Assembly (NCBI GenBank): GCA_036971475.1 | Contig: JBAIZL010000002.1 | Span: forward strand, 349,756,582-349,820,581 | Reading direction: 5' to 3' | From: Prosapia bicincta | Lineage: Eukaryota; Arthropoda; Insecta; Hemiptera; Cercopidae | DNA: 64,000 bases | Part shown: positions 10,673 through 22,514 of the stretch, in pieces | How the letters are laid out: each line of letters opens with the position of its first letter | Numbering within the stretch: position 1 is the stretch's first letter | The notes under the pieces: model-generated | Told to the model about the DNA's origin: nothing | Database searches by the model: none | What the model saw: the letters and a program-made list of their open reading frames with translations, nothing else | Translations under genes and position numbers: made by a program

Positions 10673-11640
10673 CATCAAAGGGAACTTCCCATACTGTAAT
10701 ACAAAGTTGTAGGTGGAATCAATTCTTGTTGTTATTGCATTTGCGGACTAATGGTGAACCAAGCAGAATATGAGTTGGGAAAGGCTCCTCGAATCCCTCC
10801 GGAGCCCACAGACCTCGCATCGTGCACTGCGCTAAGGTGAGCTGATGGGTTGCTTATGATTGCTGTAATGTACGAATAGTTGGGTATTCGGTTGCATTGT
10901 GTTGTGATATGTAAAGATTTTTAAATAGAAAGCTGTACAGATGTTGGTGAGGATGGGAATATTAAGAGGAAACAAGTAGAGGCAAAATAATCCAATCGTC
11001 CTGGTACATAGTCTGGCAAAATGAAATCCATTTACACAAGGTTTATGCTATTAGTAAATTAAAAATAAGTTACCTATACGCAAAGATAAAATTACATTTC
11101 CTATAGCAGAAAACCTAGATTCCAGGAACAATGAATGTTTTCATGAAAACAATAATGTTACCCCAACACTTGCTACCAAGCAAATATACTTCAGTCATTG
11201 TTAATATGTTTACAACAAAATATTCTTGAATGTTTTAGTCCATTACGTTCGGTGATTGACAAAATCACAACAATATTATGTAATATATTTACACTAAATA
11301 ATTTTATATTATTTACTGAAATTAATTTAAAAATATCTATCTAAAAGCATTCACAGTGAATATTTTACTCCTATATTTTGTATAAATACTTTTTTTGCCT
11401 CCATAATATTTAATTAACGATTGTTGTAAACTGCACTTTTCCAGCCACAAACCAATAAGGCTTTTACTTAATGTACGAGGCATGTTCTAAAAAAAGATTA
11501 AGGAATTTGTTATGTTTAAATGGACCATTTATTGTTACTTTGATACTCTAATGTGTGGTTTACAATAATGCAATAGGCTTCATTTTATGCAGTACAACTA
11601 TGCATCATGGAATTTCTAACCCATTTAAGTGTTTTTTATG
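10673..11640. other. Inner flank of left arm, includes DNA lost from right arm
   Basis: 10673-10901 matches both the right arm (17621-17850) and the third copy (25310-25530). It includes a GC-richer patch near 10770-10860. The segment 10902-11489 is absent from the right arm but its first part is present in the third copy (about 25530-25930). 11490-11640 pairs with 17462-17610. No gene is seen. Confidence 0.55.
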
Positions 11641-12779
11641 ATACGAGTCCTTCTCCATGAGTCGGTCGGAAATCTCCTTTCTTTAAAACATGTTTTAAAT
11701 TATCTTCTTAATAACTTATCCATACGTATTAGAATAACTTGATTCAAAAATTAAATAATTAATTATTACTATTTTCATGTTTATGAGGCTAGGGTGGAGG
11801 GGAATCCTAAATAGGTAGAAGCTTTAGTGTTTGTAAAAACGTATTTATATCCCTTTGCGGATACATTTTATAGAGACTCGCCACAAATTACACTGAATAA
11901 TCATTCCAAGAGTATATAGTTCTAAGCTTCATATATAACAAGGCACACACTAACTATCATGAAGGCCTTTGCCAAGTTACTAACTACATGACCTTCACAC
12001 CTACCATAAACAGTGGCATGGTGAATATTATGAAATTGCTTGTAGCCTATATTTTACAGATCCAGCCCAGGAACCCGGCAGATAATAAGGATGGACCCTG
12101 CGACTTGAATAACCGCCATCTTCCCTCGGGGACTCCATGGGATGAGTCGACAAGGCTGTAAGTTATGTGGCTACCTGTCTGTTTACCTTCATACAGCATT
12201 ACAGAGGGTTCCCTCCTCTAAACAAGCGAGTCGAATCTGTGATCTGATACTTATAAACATCTTCAGTGATAGTGATGTTTAGGCTAAATTTCCATGAGGT
12301 TTGATCCAACACGCTTCAACTGTTATATCACTCAATATAAAATAATGGGACTTTATAAACCAAAGTGGTTATTGTGAGAATATTGCGTATAATTTCAATA
12401 CATTACAATAACTATGAATTATGACGGCCCGAAAATACACGAGAAGAGAGAAAGGTGATTTAGAGATCCTTGCTAAGGGTTGTATCATTGAATGTTGCGA
12501 GTTTGCATGTTTTATTTCTAATTTGTGCAACTGGTATAAGCTATTTAGGCTATAGTATTGTTTGTGTTGTTCCTAAAAATCGTGGTTTAAAAACAATATG
12601 GTTATTGGGCATAGTAGCTGTTACGTAAATGGTTGGTTAGATCAAATTACGTATCTGTAAGATGTTTTACAGTAATTTCAGTTTATATAGTTCTCCTCTA
12701 AATGAGGACCTTTAGAGACACAATAAATGAAAGAGTGAACAGATATTGCACATACCTTACTGGGCGAAGTCCCGCCACT
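11641..12779. other. Spacer between arms, anonymous
   Basis: No gene recognised. A GC-richer patch at 12060-12240 has no readable frame of any length. Confidence 0.4.
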
Positions 12780-13211
12780 TGTTCTTCCTGTCGGATGACG
12801 GACAGTTGTTCGAGTGCACCCTTTCACGCACATATCCCTTACTTAACTAACACTAAGAAAAGAGTATATAATTCAAAATAGTCACTGTTATAGGCTAATA
12901 AAAGTCTTCGTCACACGACGGGAGAAAAGAAAGAAAACTGCGTCACGTATAGTAACGGGAGAGAAGCGTAACGAAACTACATTACATCTGCGTGTAACGG
13001 GAGAAAAATGCGTCGAAGACCGAATCTGGCTTAGGACGTACGGAACTAAGTCACGTCGAGAGTGATGGGAGGGATGTCGTTTGATCGACGTCTTGAATAG
13101 AACTGCGTCGTACCGAACCTTGCAAGGGACAACGGTTGGCCGATAAGGAGTCCCTCTGAAGCATTTACAATGGCTTTAAATTATACTTAATTTAAAGAAA
13201 CGTACGTAACA
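12780..13211 (-). repeat. Putative BEL/Pao long terminal repeat
   Basis: The segment of about 432 bp has TGTT...AACA ends. Its start (13211 down to about 13125) is repeated at 14369-14281, on the other side of the integrase. It lies immediately downstream of the integrase C-terminus, as a 3' LTR should. An AATAAAA-like motif lies near 12897 on the opposite strand only, so the polyadenylation site is not settled. Confidence 0.5.
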
Positions 13212-13402
13212 TACAGTGGCCTTGAATCCTCCTAGGATTCAAAGAAGAATACAATATAAGCTACCCCAGCATGAGAGAGAAAAAACAATAATTAACAATG
13301 AACAAAATGATAGTTATTTACAAACAACAAATATACACTAGTAAAAATGAAAATTACTTCTTCTAGAGACACGAGGAAAAATAATAGGTTTATTCTGCAC
13401 TA

Positions 13403-14286
13403 TTACGCCGAATATAAGAAAACCTTATGAGAAGGTCGAGTTATAAGTCCTTGCTGTGACTTGAGCTGAACAACTCGCACCACACCGTCCGTGCCAGGGA
13501 ACACTTGTGTCACCCTTGCCAATGGCCAAGAGAGAGAGAGGCGGAGTAGGTTGATGCACTAGCACTAGGTCACCCCAAACGCAGGTTGTCTGTCATTTCC
13601 GTCCATTTGGTCCGCTGCTGTAAAGTGTTAAGATATTCCAGCTGCCACCTTTTCCACACGCGTTGGTGAAAAGCATGGACGAGCTGTCAATGCTTAAGTC
13701 GATTAGTAGGAACTTCAGTCAGATTTCTTCCGGGTACGGTGACCAGTGGAGCTCCAATTAAAAAGTGTCCTGGGGTCAGAGCAGTGAGATCGGACGGATC
13801 GTTAGACAAAGGCGTGAGTGGCCGAGAGTTGAGGATTGACTCGACTTGAGTTGTCAGAGTCATGAATTCGGAAAGAGTTAGAACGTGTTCATCTATGACG
13901 CGACGCAAGTGATGTTTAGCGCTTTTAATTGCACTTTCCCATAGCCCTCCTTGATGAGGCGCAGCAGGAGGATTGAAGTGGAAATTAACTCCACGTTGAA
14001 ATGAAAATTCACAAACGAGATCTTGTCCTGAGGTCCTGAGGAGAGATCGCAGAACATTGTCAGCTCCCACAAAGTTTCTTCTGAAGTCGGAATAGATGTG
14101 TTGACAAAGACCTCGTCTAGACACAAATCGAGTCAATGCTGCGATGAACGCATTCGTCGAGAGATAAGTGACCACCTCAATGTGAACAGTCTTGGTGACA
14201 AGGCAAACCAAGACACATATGTATGCCTTGATGGTTCGAATAGAGCGTAGATTATGTACTTTCTGAGTGAAAGGACCACCAAGGAC
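13403..14286 (-). pseudogene. BEL/Pao integrase relic with C-terminal DUF5641-like region
   Basis: The long minus-strand frame gives GGPF, then KAYICVLVCLVTKTVHIEVV, LSTNAFIAALTRFVSRRG, YSDFRRNFVGA and PPAAPHQGGLWESAIKSAK. It ends with ILNSRPLTPL and LTPGHFLIGAPL. This is the BEL/Pao integrase core. The middle catalytic Asp (in YSD) and the Glu (in LWES) are present, while the first Asp region has been replaced by LTR-derived residues. Past a stop near 13690 the homology continues (WKRWQLEYLNTLQQRTKW). After a frameshift it continues again (VFPGTDGVVRVVQLKS) to a stop at 13403. The enzyme would insert element cDNA; this copy is broken. Confidence 0.8.
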
Positions 14287-14369
14287 AAAGGTTGGCCGAT
14301 AAGAAGTCCCTCTCTGAAGCATTTACAATGGTTTTAAATTATACTTAATTTAAAGAAAAGTACGTAACA
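14281..14369 (-). repeat. BEL/Pao LTR start fragment
   Basis: Direct repeat of 13125-13211 with a few mismatches (GGTTGGCCGATAAG... to ...GTAACA on the plus strand). It supplies the first dozen or so residues of the downstream integrase frame, which shows that LTR and integrase were joined by deletion. Confidence 0.65.
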
Positions 14370-15814
14370 GTAGCAGAAGTATTTTACAAATGATTTCTTG
14401 TTTTTTAATTTATTGCATCACACGACTTTACTAAAAGGACGTTGAATTGTTTGTGATTCAGGAAAAGGATTTCACAACTAATATTTCATTCAATTTATAC
14501 TGACGAGCTTTTTTTTATTCTTTCCCAATTAAAAGCAAAGTAATCTCTTTAAATCTTGGAACAAGCAATTCCTCACTTCCACGGCCAATGCAAAGAATTC
14601 TGTAGTCATCTAAACTGACATTGCGTCGTCCGGCCTCGGCCAAACAAATTCCACTTCTCTATTCCAAACGTTAATATCGCCAACAATGAATCAGCTATTT
14701 TTTGTCGCCAGAGTTATGTTAGCTTAAGGTTATCTTTTCGACCAACAAATAATTGTAAATAATTTAACGTGTGTGAAATGTCTGTTTGTTGTAATATAAC
14801 TTGGAATTATTCAGTAATGTCCATATTTAAGTCAGTAAATTTTATCTTTCGTTATTCATCTAGAATACTACCTGGTAGTTAAATGTACAGTTAAAAGAAT
14901 CTAAAGTAACATACGTTCTTCAAAACTAACATGTATGTTTTAGTAAGACTAAAAGTAGATAATGAATTGAACTGTTTTTCATAAACTTTTCGTTAAGCGG
15001 AGTTATTTTTATTTAGAAATAATCATAGATTTTTTAACAATATACGTAGCCTAGAAATTTAGTATCAATTGCATGATTGTTGTTTATTAATAACTCAAAT
15101 CAAAATTTTTTTTATTCTAAACTTTTAAACAGAGTTTCCAATAGTAGCAACTTAAACCAAGTGTGGTGTATTTTTCAATTGAAGGGAAAATAAGTCTCTA
15201 AAGTAAAGATGTACTTCTATTTATTCTTTTGTACATTTAGATTTCAAAACAATCTTTTTGAAAAGAAAATATTAAATATGCCATCTTTCAAATATGAAAT
15301 AACTATATTTTCTGGGTTCTAGGTTTATAAAACTAATACATATGAAATAATTTATCTATATCGTAAATCTATTACGTTTATATATTCTTGCATATTTATG
15401 AAAGATATTAGCACCCCATAGTTGCTTATACACGGCATTGCTGTATTGACTAACTCTTTCCTTCGCGGGGAGGTTTATTTTCCTGATTACATGGCTATTA
15501 TATAATACACCCGACGATGAATAATATTAACGATGCAAAATCATTTATGTATCGAAAGTATAGGCATTGTAACAATACTGCGCATGGGATAGGCCTTTAC
15601 TGTACTGGGTGTCAATGAATTACTATGATATAGCGTACTTGTTTAGTCTTCCACATGTCTGTCTGGGTCTTTTAAAAACATTTTATTCCTATAAAACTGA
15701 TCAACGCATCATATTCAAATTTTAGTCTTTTCACAACTTGTTTTTAAAAAAGTTTTAGAGCATTTGTTCTGAAAAATCTCAGGAATTTCTTAATGGTAGT
15801 CGTACAAAGATAGA
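14370..15814. other. Spacer, anonymous AT-rich DNA
   Basis: No gene or repeat recognised. Confidence 0.4.
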
Positions 15815-16485
15815 GAAATGCTCGAAGTGTTGCCGTAGGCTGCTTTAGCTGTAAGCAAAGATCCTCTCTAACTGTAGCTAAAGAAATGCTATGACTGTAA
15901 TTAGAGAACTACATGAACAGTAGCCAGAGAACTGCTCGAACTCTACTCAGAGAACTGGATGATGTGTAGCTAGAGACCTTCTAAACATGTAGAAAGAACT
16001 TTGCTGACACTGTAGGCAGGGAACTGCTGGAATTGTAGGTAGAGATCTGTTTTAACTATAGACAGATATTTGCTCAAACTAAAGACAGACAACCGCTCGA
16101 ACTGCAGCCAATAGCTGCTCGAACTCTAGGCAGACAACTGTTTAAACTGGTAACAGAGTACTGCTCGAACTCAAGCCTGAGAAATTCTAAAACTGTAGAT
16201 AGTGAACAGCTCGAAGCGTAGTCATCCAGCCTGAGAATTCTGTCAATTGTAGACTTGGAGGTCAGCAAACTGTAGCCGGAGAGCTTCTCGAACTGTAGTC
16301 ACAGAACTACTCGAACTGTAGTCTGAGCACTCCTTGAGCTGTAGTCAAGGAACTCCTCGAAATGTAGTTAGAGAACGCCTCGAATTGTGGTTAGAGAAAT
16401 CCTTGAACTGTTGCCTGAGAACTCCTCGATATGTAGCCTGAAAAGTCCTCGAACTGTAGTCAGAGAACTGTTATTACTGTAGCCA
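15815..16485 (+). repeat. Degenerate 23-bp minisatellite
   Basis: About 28 imperfect copies of a 23-bp unit close to GAACTGTAGYCAGAGAACTGCTC. The ends are more diverged than the middle. Open frames inside it are by-products of the repeat. Confidence 0.75.
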
Positions 16486-17160
16486 GAGTAATTTTATTAG
16501 TTAGTTACTAGTTGTTATTAGTATATAAGTTATTTTAAAATGATTGTGCCACCGTCTATCTGCTTAAAGGAATAAAAAAGACCATACTTAAGGTTATATT
16601 TAGTCCATAACCCCACCCAACTGTTACACACAGGATCATTTTAGTTGTAAAAAAATACTATTTAAGCTCTTGGTGTAACTAATATTATTTTATCAATACT
16701 CTTAATGCAAAGCTAAGGACTTGGCCAACATGAGGTGACATCGAAGCGTCTCCGGCTCCATGCAGGTTTTAGGGTGCAATTTGAGCGAGTCTAAGAGTTA
16801 TGATATCAGGCCATATTGGATGGACGAAAACAACCTGTCTGAAATGATTTACAACAACAGACATTCAAACAGAATGTGTTGCCTCTAAATTAGATAATTC
16901 TGATATAATTCCTTTATAATTAATGGGAATAATAATAGATAAACCTGTAGCCCCAGTCATTGTTACTTTACTTCCTTGTAACGAAATCACTGTGGTTTAT
17001 CATTCTCTCGATGTGGTTTTTTATCATTCTCTATTGTGGTTTTTTATGGTTCCAAATTGTCCCGAAGTGTTAAAGATGTTGTAAATCGCTTGTATTGATT
17101 TCATGGTTGTAGTCTTTTGGTTGCATAGGTGTAATAATCTCTGAGTCTTCAAAGATAGCT
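16486..17160. other. Spacer, anonymous DNA
   Basis: Nothing recognised apart from a short duplicated TGTGGTTTTTTAT motif near 17010-17050. Confidence 0.35.
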
Positions 17161-17461
17161 TCACTCCTATATAGGTGCTGGCACCCTAGGGATCACATTA
17201 TTCCTAGTGGAGGACTGAGACCCCGGAGATCGCAACAATCGTAGTTAGAGGCTGAGACCCCATTGATTGCGACCCACCTAGATAGGTGCTAGGAACTGAT
17301 ATCTCAACCAACTTAGATAGAGGGTGAGACCTCTGGGATCACAATACTCCTAGGTAGGTTCAAAACTTAGAGATAACGTCCTCTAGAGTCCTTCTAGAGA
17401 GAGGCAGAGGTCTCAGGGATCGTGACCCTCCTAGGAATGGGGCGAGACCTCAGACTCATTT
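17161..17461 (+). repeat. Degenerate 36-bp tandem repeat
   Basis: Roughly eight diverged copies of a unit containing GGCTGAGACCYCNGGGATC and CCTAGGTAG. GAGACC motifs lie at 17217, 17254 and 17326, spaced near 36 bp or a multiple of it. It abuts the start of the right inverted arm. Confidence 0.55.
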
Positions 17462-17854
17462 AAAAAAAAAAAAAAACACTTAAATGGGTTAGAAATTCCA
17501 TTATGCATATTTGTTCTGCATAAAATGATGCCTATTGCACAATTGTAAACCACACAGTAGAGTATCAAAGTAACAACAAATGGACCATTTAAACATAACA
17601 AATTCCTTAATCATTTAAGAACACAATGCAACCGAATACCCAACTATTCGTACATTACAGCAATCATAAGCAACCCATCAGCTCACCTTAGCGCAGTGCA
17701 CGATGCGAGGTCTGTGGGCTCCGGAGGGATTCGAGGAGCCTTTCCCAACTCATATTCTGCTTGGTTCACCATTAGTCCGCAAATGCAATAACAACAAGAA
17801 TTGATTCCACCTACAACTTTGTATTACAGTATGGGAAGTTCCCTTTGATGTTAA

Positions 17855-19485
17855 CTATTTTACCACTTATACCGAAACATCATTTTTGTAACACTAACGA
17901 AAAGACCAGGTCTCAGAGACTGCTATTTTACGCAGTGCGTTTACATTGAGAATTTAAGGTGCAATAACAGACAAATATGTCTAAAATGGTTTATTATGTA
18001 AATAGCATTGATTTTTCACAAAATAAAATATATTTATAACTAATATAAACTTATATAATGATGAAATAAACAAAAATCTTAATAATAAAAAGCGCAAGTA
18101 TGCTCTTTGAAATATAAAAAAATGATGTTTTAATCTTAAAATGAAAAGAGTATACAAATACTAGACTATAATATATCCTACAAGTTAAAAAGGAAGAATA
18201 TAAAATAATATGATGTGTTTTACACACAAACATAATTGTAAATGGCATGACAAACAAATATAAACTTTTCTCTTAGCAAACATTCCACCTACTGTCGTTG
18301 CGGAGGAGATAGTATACATCTTGACAGTTTGATATAAATTTATAAAAAATTGTGAAATCGTTGCAGCCTAGTCATGTTTTTTCTTTCCTCCTTTGTGTTG
18401 CAATCATCAAATCTCAGGCAAGACGTAAGGATTTCATAACGCTTTTCAGATATTGCAGCAGAAAATATTGTGCGGCTCCAAGAGTCTCTGGTAAACAGTG
18501 ACTGAATCCTTTCATCATTAGATCGTAACGCCGATGATAAAACAAACTGACCTATAAGAGCGTTTACCTCTTCAATGCAAGAATCCCTGTAATTACTTTT
18601 GTTTGTTTTATCACTGAGCTGTGACCGTATGTTTTGGAGCTTTACATTAGGATTCTCTACTATTATCGGCATAATTTCGTCTACAAACAAAAGCTTCCAT
18701 ACATTTGTTTTTAAAGGGTTTGTACCTAATCGCCTTGCACGGCCTCTTATTCCTGGTAAGCCAGTACGAATAATATTGCGTGCTGGGGTTCTTGCTAAGT
18801 TTGTAGTAGGCTTGCTTACCCAATCATTGGGAGGACCATGTTCCGTTTTTTCCTTCTTTCTTTGAAATATTCAGGCAAGTCGTCACGTCCACTATCTAGT
18901 AAATCATTTTCATGGACTTCCCGTGAATGAAGGTGTTCATCATCATCCAATTTACCCGGATCACTATCACTACGTTCCTGTCCAGACAACACAAAATCGG
19001 GATCAGCGTCCGAGTCGTATCCTTCACTACTACTTGGATCGTCAATAGCATCACAGTCGTCATCGTTTGTCAGTCCACGAATTATGTCGCTAAAGTCGGG
19101 AACCTTTGCGCAAACATTCTGGCGAGCCATTTTACCACCTTAATAGCAACAATAAATAGTAAAAGGAAATAAAATACAGAATACATCAGCCGAAACATCG
19201 GTCTCATACCCCTAAAACATACCTATAATATCAAAAGACTGGTACCTCAGACCATTAAGCGAAATACGGTAACAGAAACACACGGTCTCACAGGCCGTTA
19301 GGGTTTTGACAAATGATAAGTTAAAGTCAGAGGCTCAAACCAAACTGAACGAAAATTTACCATGTGAAAGGGGAGGGGGAGTGAGGCAGCAGTTGTAAAG
19401 GTCAGCACTGTCACTCACCCAGAGTACACAAATATATAAATAAATTTCCCTTAGTGCCTGTTAGACCGGTGTAACGGTATAGGTG
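17855..19485 (-). mobile_element. Internally deleted piggyBac-like element, right arm
   Basis: Inverted twin of 9037-10668, with TTAA at 17851-17854 and 19486-19489, the same ends and the same internal deletion. Length is 1631 bp. Confidence 0.75.
18185..19130 (-). pseudogene. piggyBac-like transposase pseudogene, right arm
   Basis: Same structure as the left-arm copy: acidic N-terminus from an ATG at 19130, frame change near 18845-18865, middle region to about 18400, then the Cys-rich tail ending at 18185. Differences include Asp to Val at residue 10 and a single-base change near 18378 that alters the frame at the deletion junction (ERKNMTRLQ here, ERKKDD then stop on the left). The catalytic core is absent. 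Confidence 0.75.
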
Positions 19486-19489
19486 TTAA

Positions 19490-21020
19490 AGTACCTCTGC
19501 AGATAAACGTTTTTCTGTTTGTAATAAGATTTTATCTAGAACGTTGGTATTAAATGTTTTACTTTAGATTTTTTATAAACTTTTTTAAATATGATTTTTG
19601 AGAAATATCCTGCATTGGCGTTAAATAGTTCTTTTCAAACAAAATGGCCCTTCAAAACCAAATACATTTTGTAACACAATGTTGTTGCTCTGCAGGTTTC
19701 CCAAAACCCAATTTCATAGAATTTCTTACCTAAAGCAATCATAGCCAATTATCATTTAACCATTTCACACATATGTAACCTATAACAGTAGCCAATTTAA
19801 CAACAAAGGTAAAACTTTTACATTGTGCAAATCTTGGCTATAATATGAGGTTTTTTGCTTTTGTTGCTTTAAAAAACTGTACCTAGGGAATAAAACAGGT
19901 CATAAACTAAATTTTCTTATACCCAAAAAAAAAATGGTAATACCTATAATAGGTCAGCTGGCTTGCTGTGTGTGTGACTGTGTTAACTGTAACTTTCTGT
20001 GTCTCTGTGTGCCTGTGTATCTGTAAGTTTGTGTGTGTCTGTGTATTACAATCAATGAAATACAAATGCCACTACAATTCTACAAAATTAGTTTTGCGTA
20101 CATATATAAGGTAAATGCTTCGAGGGTTTAATAATCAGTAGAAATATAAAGTTAATATAAAATCTCGCCTGAGAAATACATTATCTTTCTTATAGCATCG
20201 CTATAATCTATTTATAGGTAATATTATAAAAACACAAAACTCACAACAGGATATAGTTCTCTCTACATACATGTTTTGGTAAAACTACAAGCTGTCTTCC
20301 TTGTTCGATTTTAGCAAGACAAAGGTACTTGTAAAATTTAAATATTTCTTCCTATGGGGTTAATGTAAAATATTTGCCTGAATAGAAAAAAATAATGAAA
20401 ATCCTGTAACTGTCCCAATTATTGTAAACTATTTACACTTGACACAAACTGTTAATTTGAAAACCTTCAGACAAAATCCAAACACACTTCTAAACTCGAA
20501 TATGAAGCGATAATGTAAAACGCTCTTGTATAATTAACACAGGTGACGGCCCGACTGCCTTGCAGTCCAAAATCTAGATAGTAGTGATACGAGTTTGGTA
20601 CTCTAGTTGGTTGTGGCCGCCTCGACTTTTATCCATTAGTATGTTTACTCTAGACATTACATTGAAATGAATTTGACAACTCAGCTTGGTTGTATCATAA
20701 ACTAACACTTCAATTTGCCCTATATGATCATAATTTAAAATCCAATATGTAATGAAAGGTTTAATATATCGAGTTATGTTACATTCGAGAAACTGTAGTA
20801 TATAAACATTAATTAATTCTATCAAGCCAAGAAAAATTTGATTCGGAATCGATTAATCAGAAATGCATGTTGAAAAGGTGACATTTTTTAATTGCCATTT
20901 TAACAAATTCTGGTTGTCAACTGTTTTGAACAAAATAACAATTTAGTACATTGTCTCCAACTCAGTTACACTTAAAAGAAATTCAACGAAAATACTCCTT
21001 TCTTAAGAAGTATTATTTAT
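19490..21020. other. Anonymous DNA of the right arm
   Basis: Mirror of left-arm 7300-9032; no coding region recognised. The short GC-richer patch (20538-20640) mirrors 7690-7790. Confidence 0.45.
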
Positions 21021-21048
21021 TTTAATCTTTTTAGTTCGTCCTATCAGG

Positions 21049-21220
21049 AGAGTTATATCTGATATATAAATGAATGTTTGTATGTATGTATGAGCTTTAT
21101 GCACTACTAAAACAATAATGCGATCGCCATGCAACTTTGGGAAATTGTTGAGTACTTTCCTTCGAAAGTTTTTGAGATAAGTAGGTCTTAGGGGCGTAGC
21201 CCAAGAGGGCGCCAAAGCCA
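21049..21220 (-). mobile_element. LINE- or SINE-type 3' tail fragment, right arm
   Basis: Mirror of 7085-7275, including the GTATGTATGTATG run at 21078-21090 and the GCGATCGCCATGCAACTTTGGG core. Confidence 0.4.
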
Positions 21221-22084
21221 ATCATTTTCAGCAGAAAAATATTAACCTATAAAATGGTGCTAGGTTTTTAGCGAAACCGTTTCCCAACGAGATACCATTA
21301 GATTTTTTAGGTAACAAAACAGCAATTTCTTAAGACATTTCATTGAATTCATTCCAAATTTTGGTTGCTAAGTAACACTCAACAAGTTAAAATTATTTGG
21401 ACCTAATTTTGGAAATACATACTTTTCACATTAACAGCTGCATGTGGATTGCTCACGTGTCAGAAAACCTGATTTTTTTGTGTACACACCAGAAGGAAAA
21501 ACCAATAATATTGAATACCCGAGTGCATTTCAATAAATAACATTTAAACAAGAACTATTATTGTCACACGTTTCTCGATCGACTACTATAAGATCAGCTA
21601 TTGTTATCTTAATATAACACTAAATTAGGTTCAACTAATGTTAACAAACCATTTCTTTACTTTTAAGTGGTACGAAGTTCGCTGGGTCAGTTAGTAATTG
21701 ACAAAATGTTATTATTTTCTGTAGTTTAAACTTGACCGATCAGTTTCACTATTACAGCCAGAGGACGCCTTTGTGGCCGAACATTAGCGGCAAACTGGAG
21801 CAGAATTGCTTAGCACGACCTAAAGAAGGATTCCCTGGGAAGAACTGAGTACTTGGTTGAATTTTCTGAACATTTATTGGTCGGGGAAAAACTGATCGTG
21901 GACGGCTACATTCAACAAAGGTTATCTATTACAAATTTTTGCCTACAGAGAATAACTTTGAGCTAATATTTTTTATATAAATATTCGTAAAAATAATTAT
22001 TTATCCTTTGGAGTAGTCAAAGTTTGTTCAAACTGACATTGGGCTAATAAATTAGCGCTAATCAACAAAGCGCTAATCAGTAAT
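21221..22084. other. Anonymous DNA of the right arm, outer part
   Basis: Mirror of 6190-7084. Nothing else seen. Confidence 0.4.
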
Positions 22085-22179
22085 AAGTTTTCGTATTCAA
22101 AGTCTTACCAAAGGAACCTTCTAGACCAGCTACTCCTGTTAGCACCTACTCCAAATCAGACCTTGGCACTGATTACACT

Positions 22180-22440
22180 ATGACGGAGCGTTCTGCTGCT
22201 GAATCCGAATACAATGATGACAGATATCGGCCCGTCGTAAGGAAGGAGAGGAAGAAGCAGATTCGGCTGTCCTACTCCGGGACTGAAACCCAGGAAAACG
22301 CAAGACCGTGGACCATGAGAAGACTGCCGGCGATGTAACCAGAGCGGAGGCTCACATAGCTCCACAAAATTTTGTCACTCAACAACGACCGTCTCATTAC
22401 AAACACAAACACTGCCGGGGCAGCGGCCAAAATCCATGCA
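22180..22440 (+). pseudogene. Jockey-like ORF1 N-terminal remnant
   Basis: The ATG at 22180 corresponds to the left-arm start at 6105. The frame runs 52 codons to a TAA at 22336-22338 (Arg/Lys-rich, with YNDDRYRPVVRKERKKQ). Left-arm-type sequence then continues out of frame to a GGGGCAGCGGCCAAAATCC block before the deletion. The PRE_C2HC region is lost. Confidence 0.55.
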
Positions 22441-22514
22441 AGCTACCTACTATCGGGTCAAAAAGTGTTGATTCTCGAGTTTAAGTTTAAGTTTAAGTTT
22501 GTAGAATAGGATGG

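Larger units (their letters stand above)
3297..11640 (+). repeat. Left arm of large inverted duplication
   Basis: This arm matches the reverse complement of 17462-23212 almost continuously: LINE, LINE tail, anonymous DNA, piggyBac-like element and flank. In the shared 104-residue piggyBac stretch I count four differences. The outer limit is where similarity stops at about 3297 (right arm about 23212, against a (TA)n tract). The inner limit is about 11640 opposite about 17462. The left arm is longer because the right arm has deletions inside the LINE and a loss corresponding to 10902-11489. Confidence 0.85.
12780..14369 (-). mobile_element. Deleted BEL/Pao LTR retrotransposon
   Basis: On the minus strand the order is: an LTR start fragment (14369-14281), an integrase relic (14286-13403), and a fuller LTR (13211-12780). 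The LTR begins TGTTACGTAC and ends AAGAACA, so it has TG...CA ends. The left fragment repeats only its first 85-90 bp. gag, protease, RT and RNase H are absent because the LTR start is joined directly to the integrase. I see no matching target duplication at the two outer edges. The sequence just past 12780 (GGCGGGACTTCGCC) might be primer-site-like or simply flank. Confidence 0.6.

Noticed and set aside
13893..14126. Separate 77-codon minus-strand gene
   Set aside because: Out-of-frame shadow of the BEL/Pao integrase relic.
16074..16268. 64-codon minus-strand frame
   Set aside because: Lies wholly within the 23-bp minisatellite.
15815..16485. CRISPR array
   Set aside because: The repeats are contiguous and degenerate with no unique spacers, and the genome is eukaryotic.
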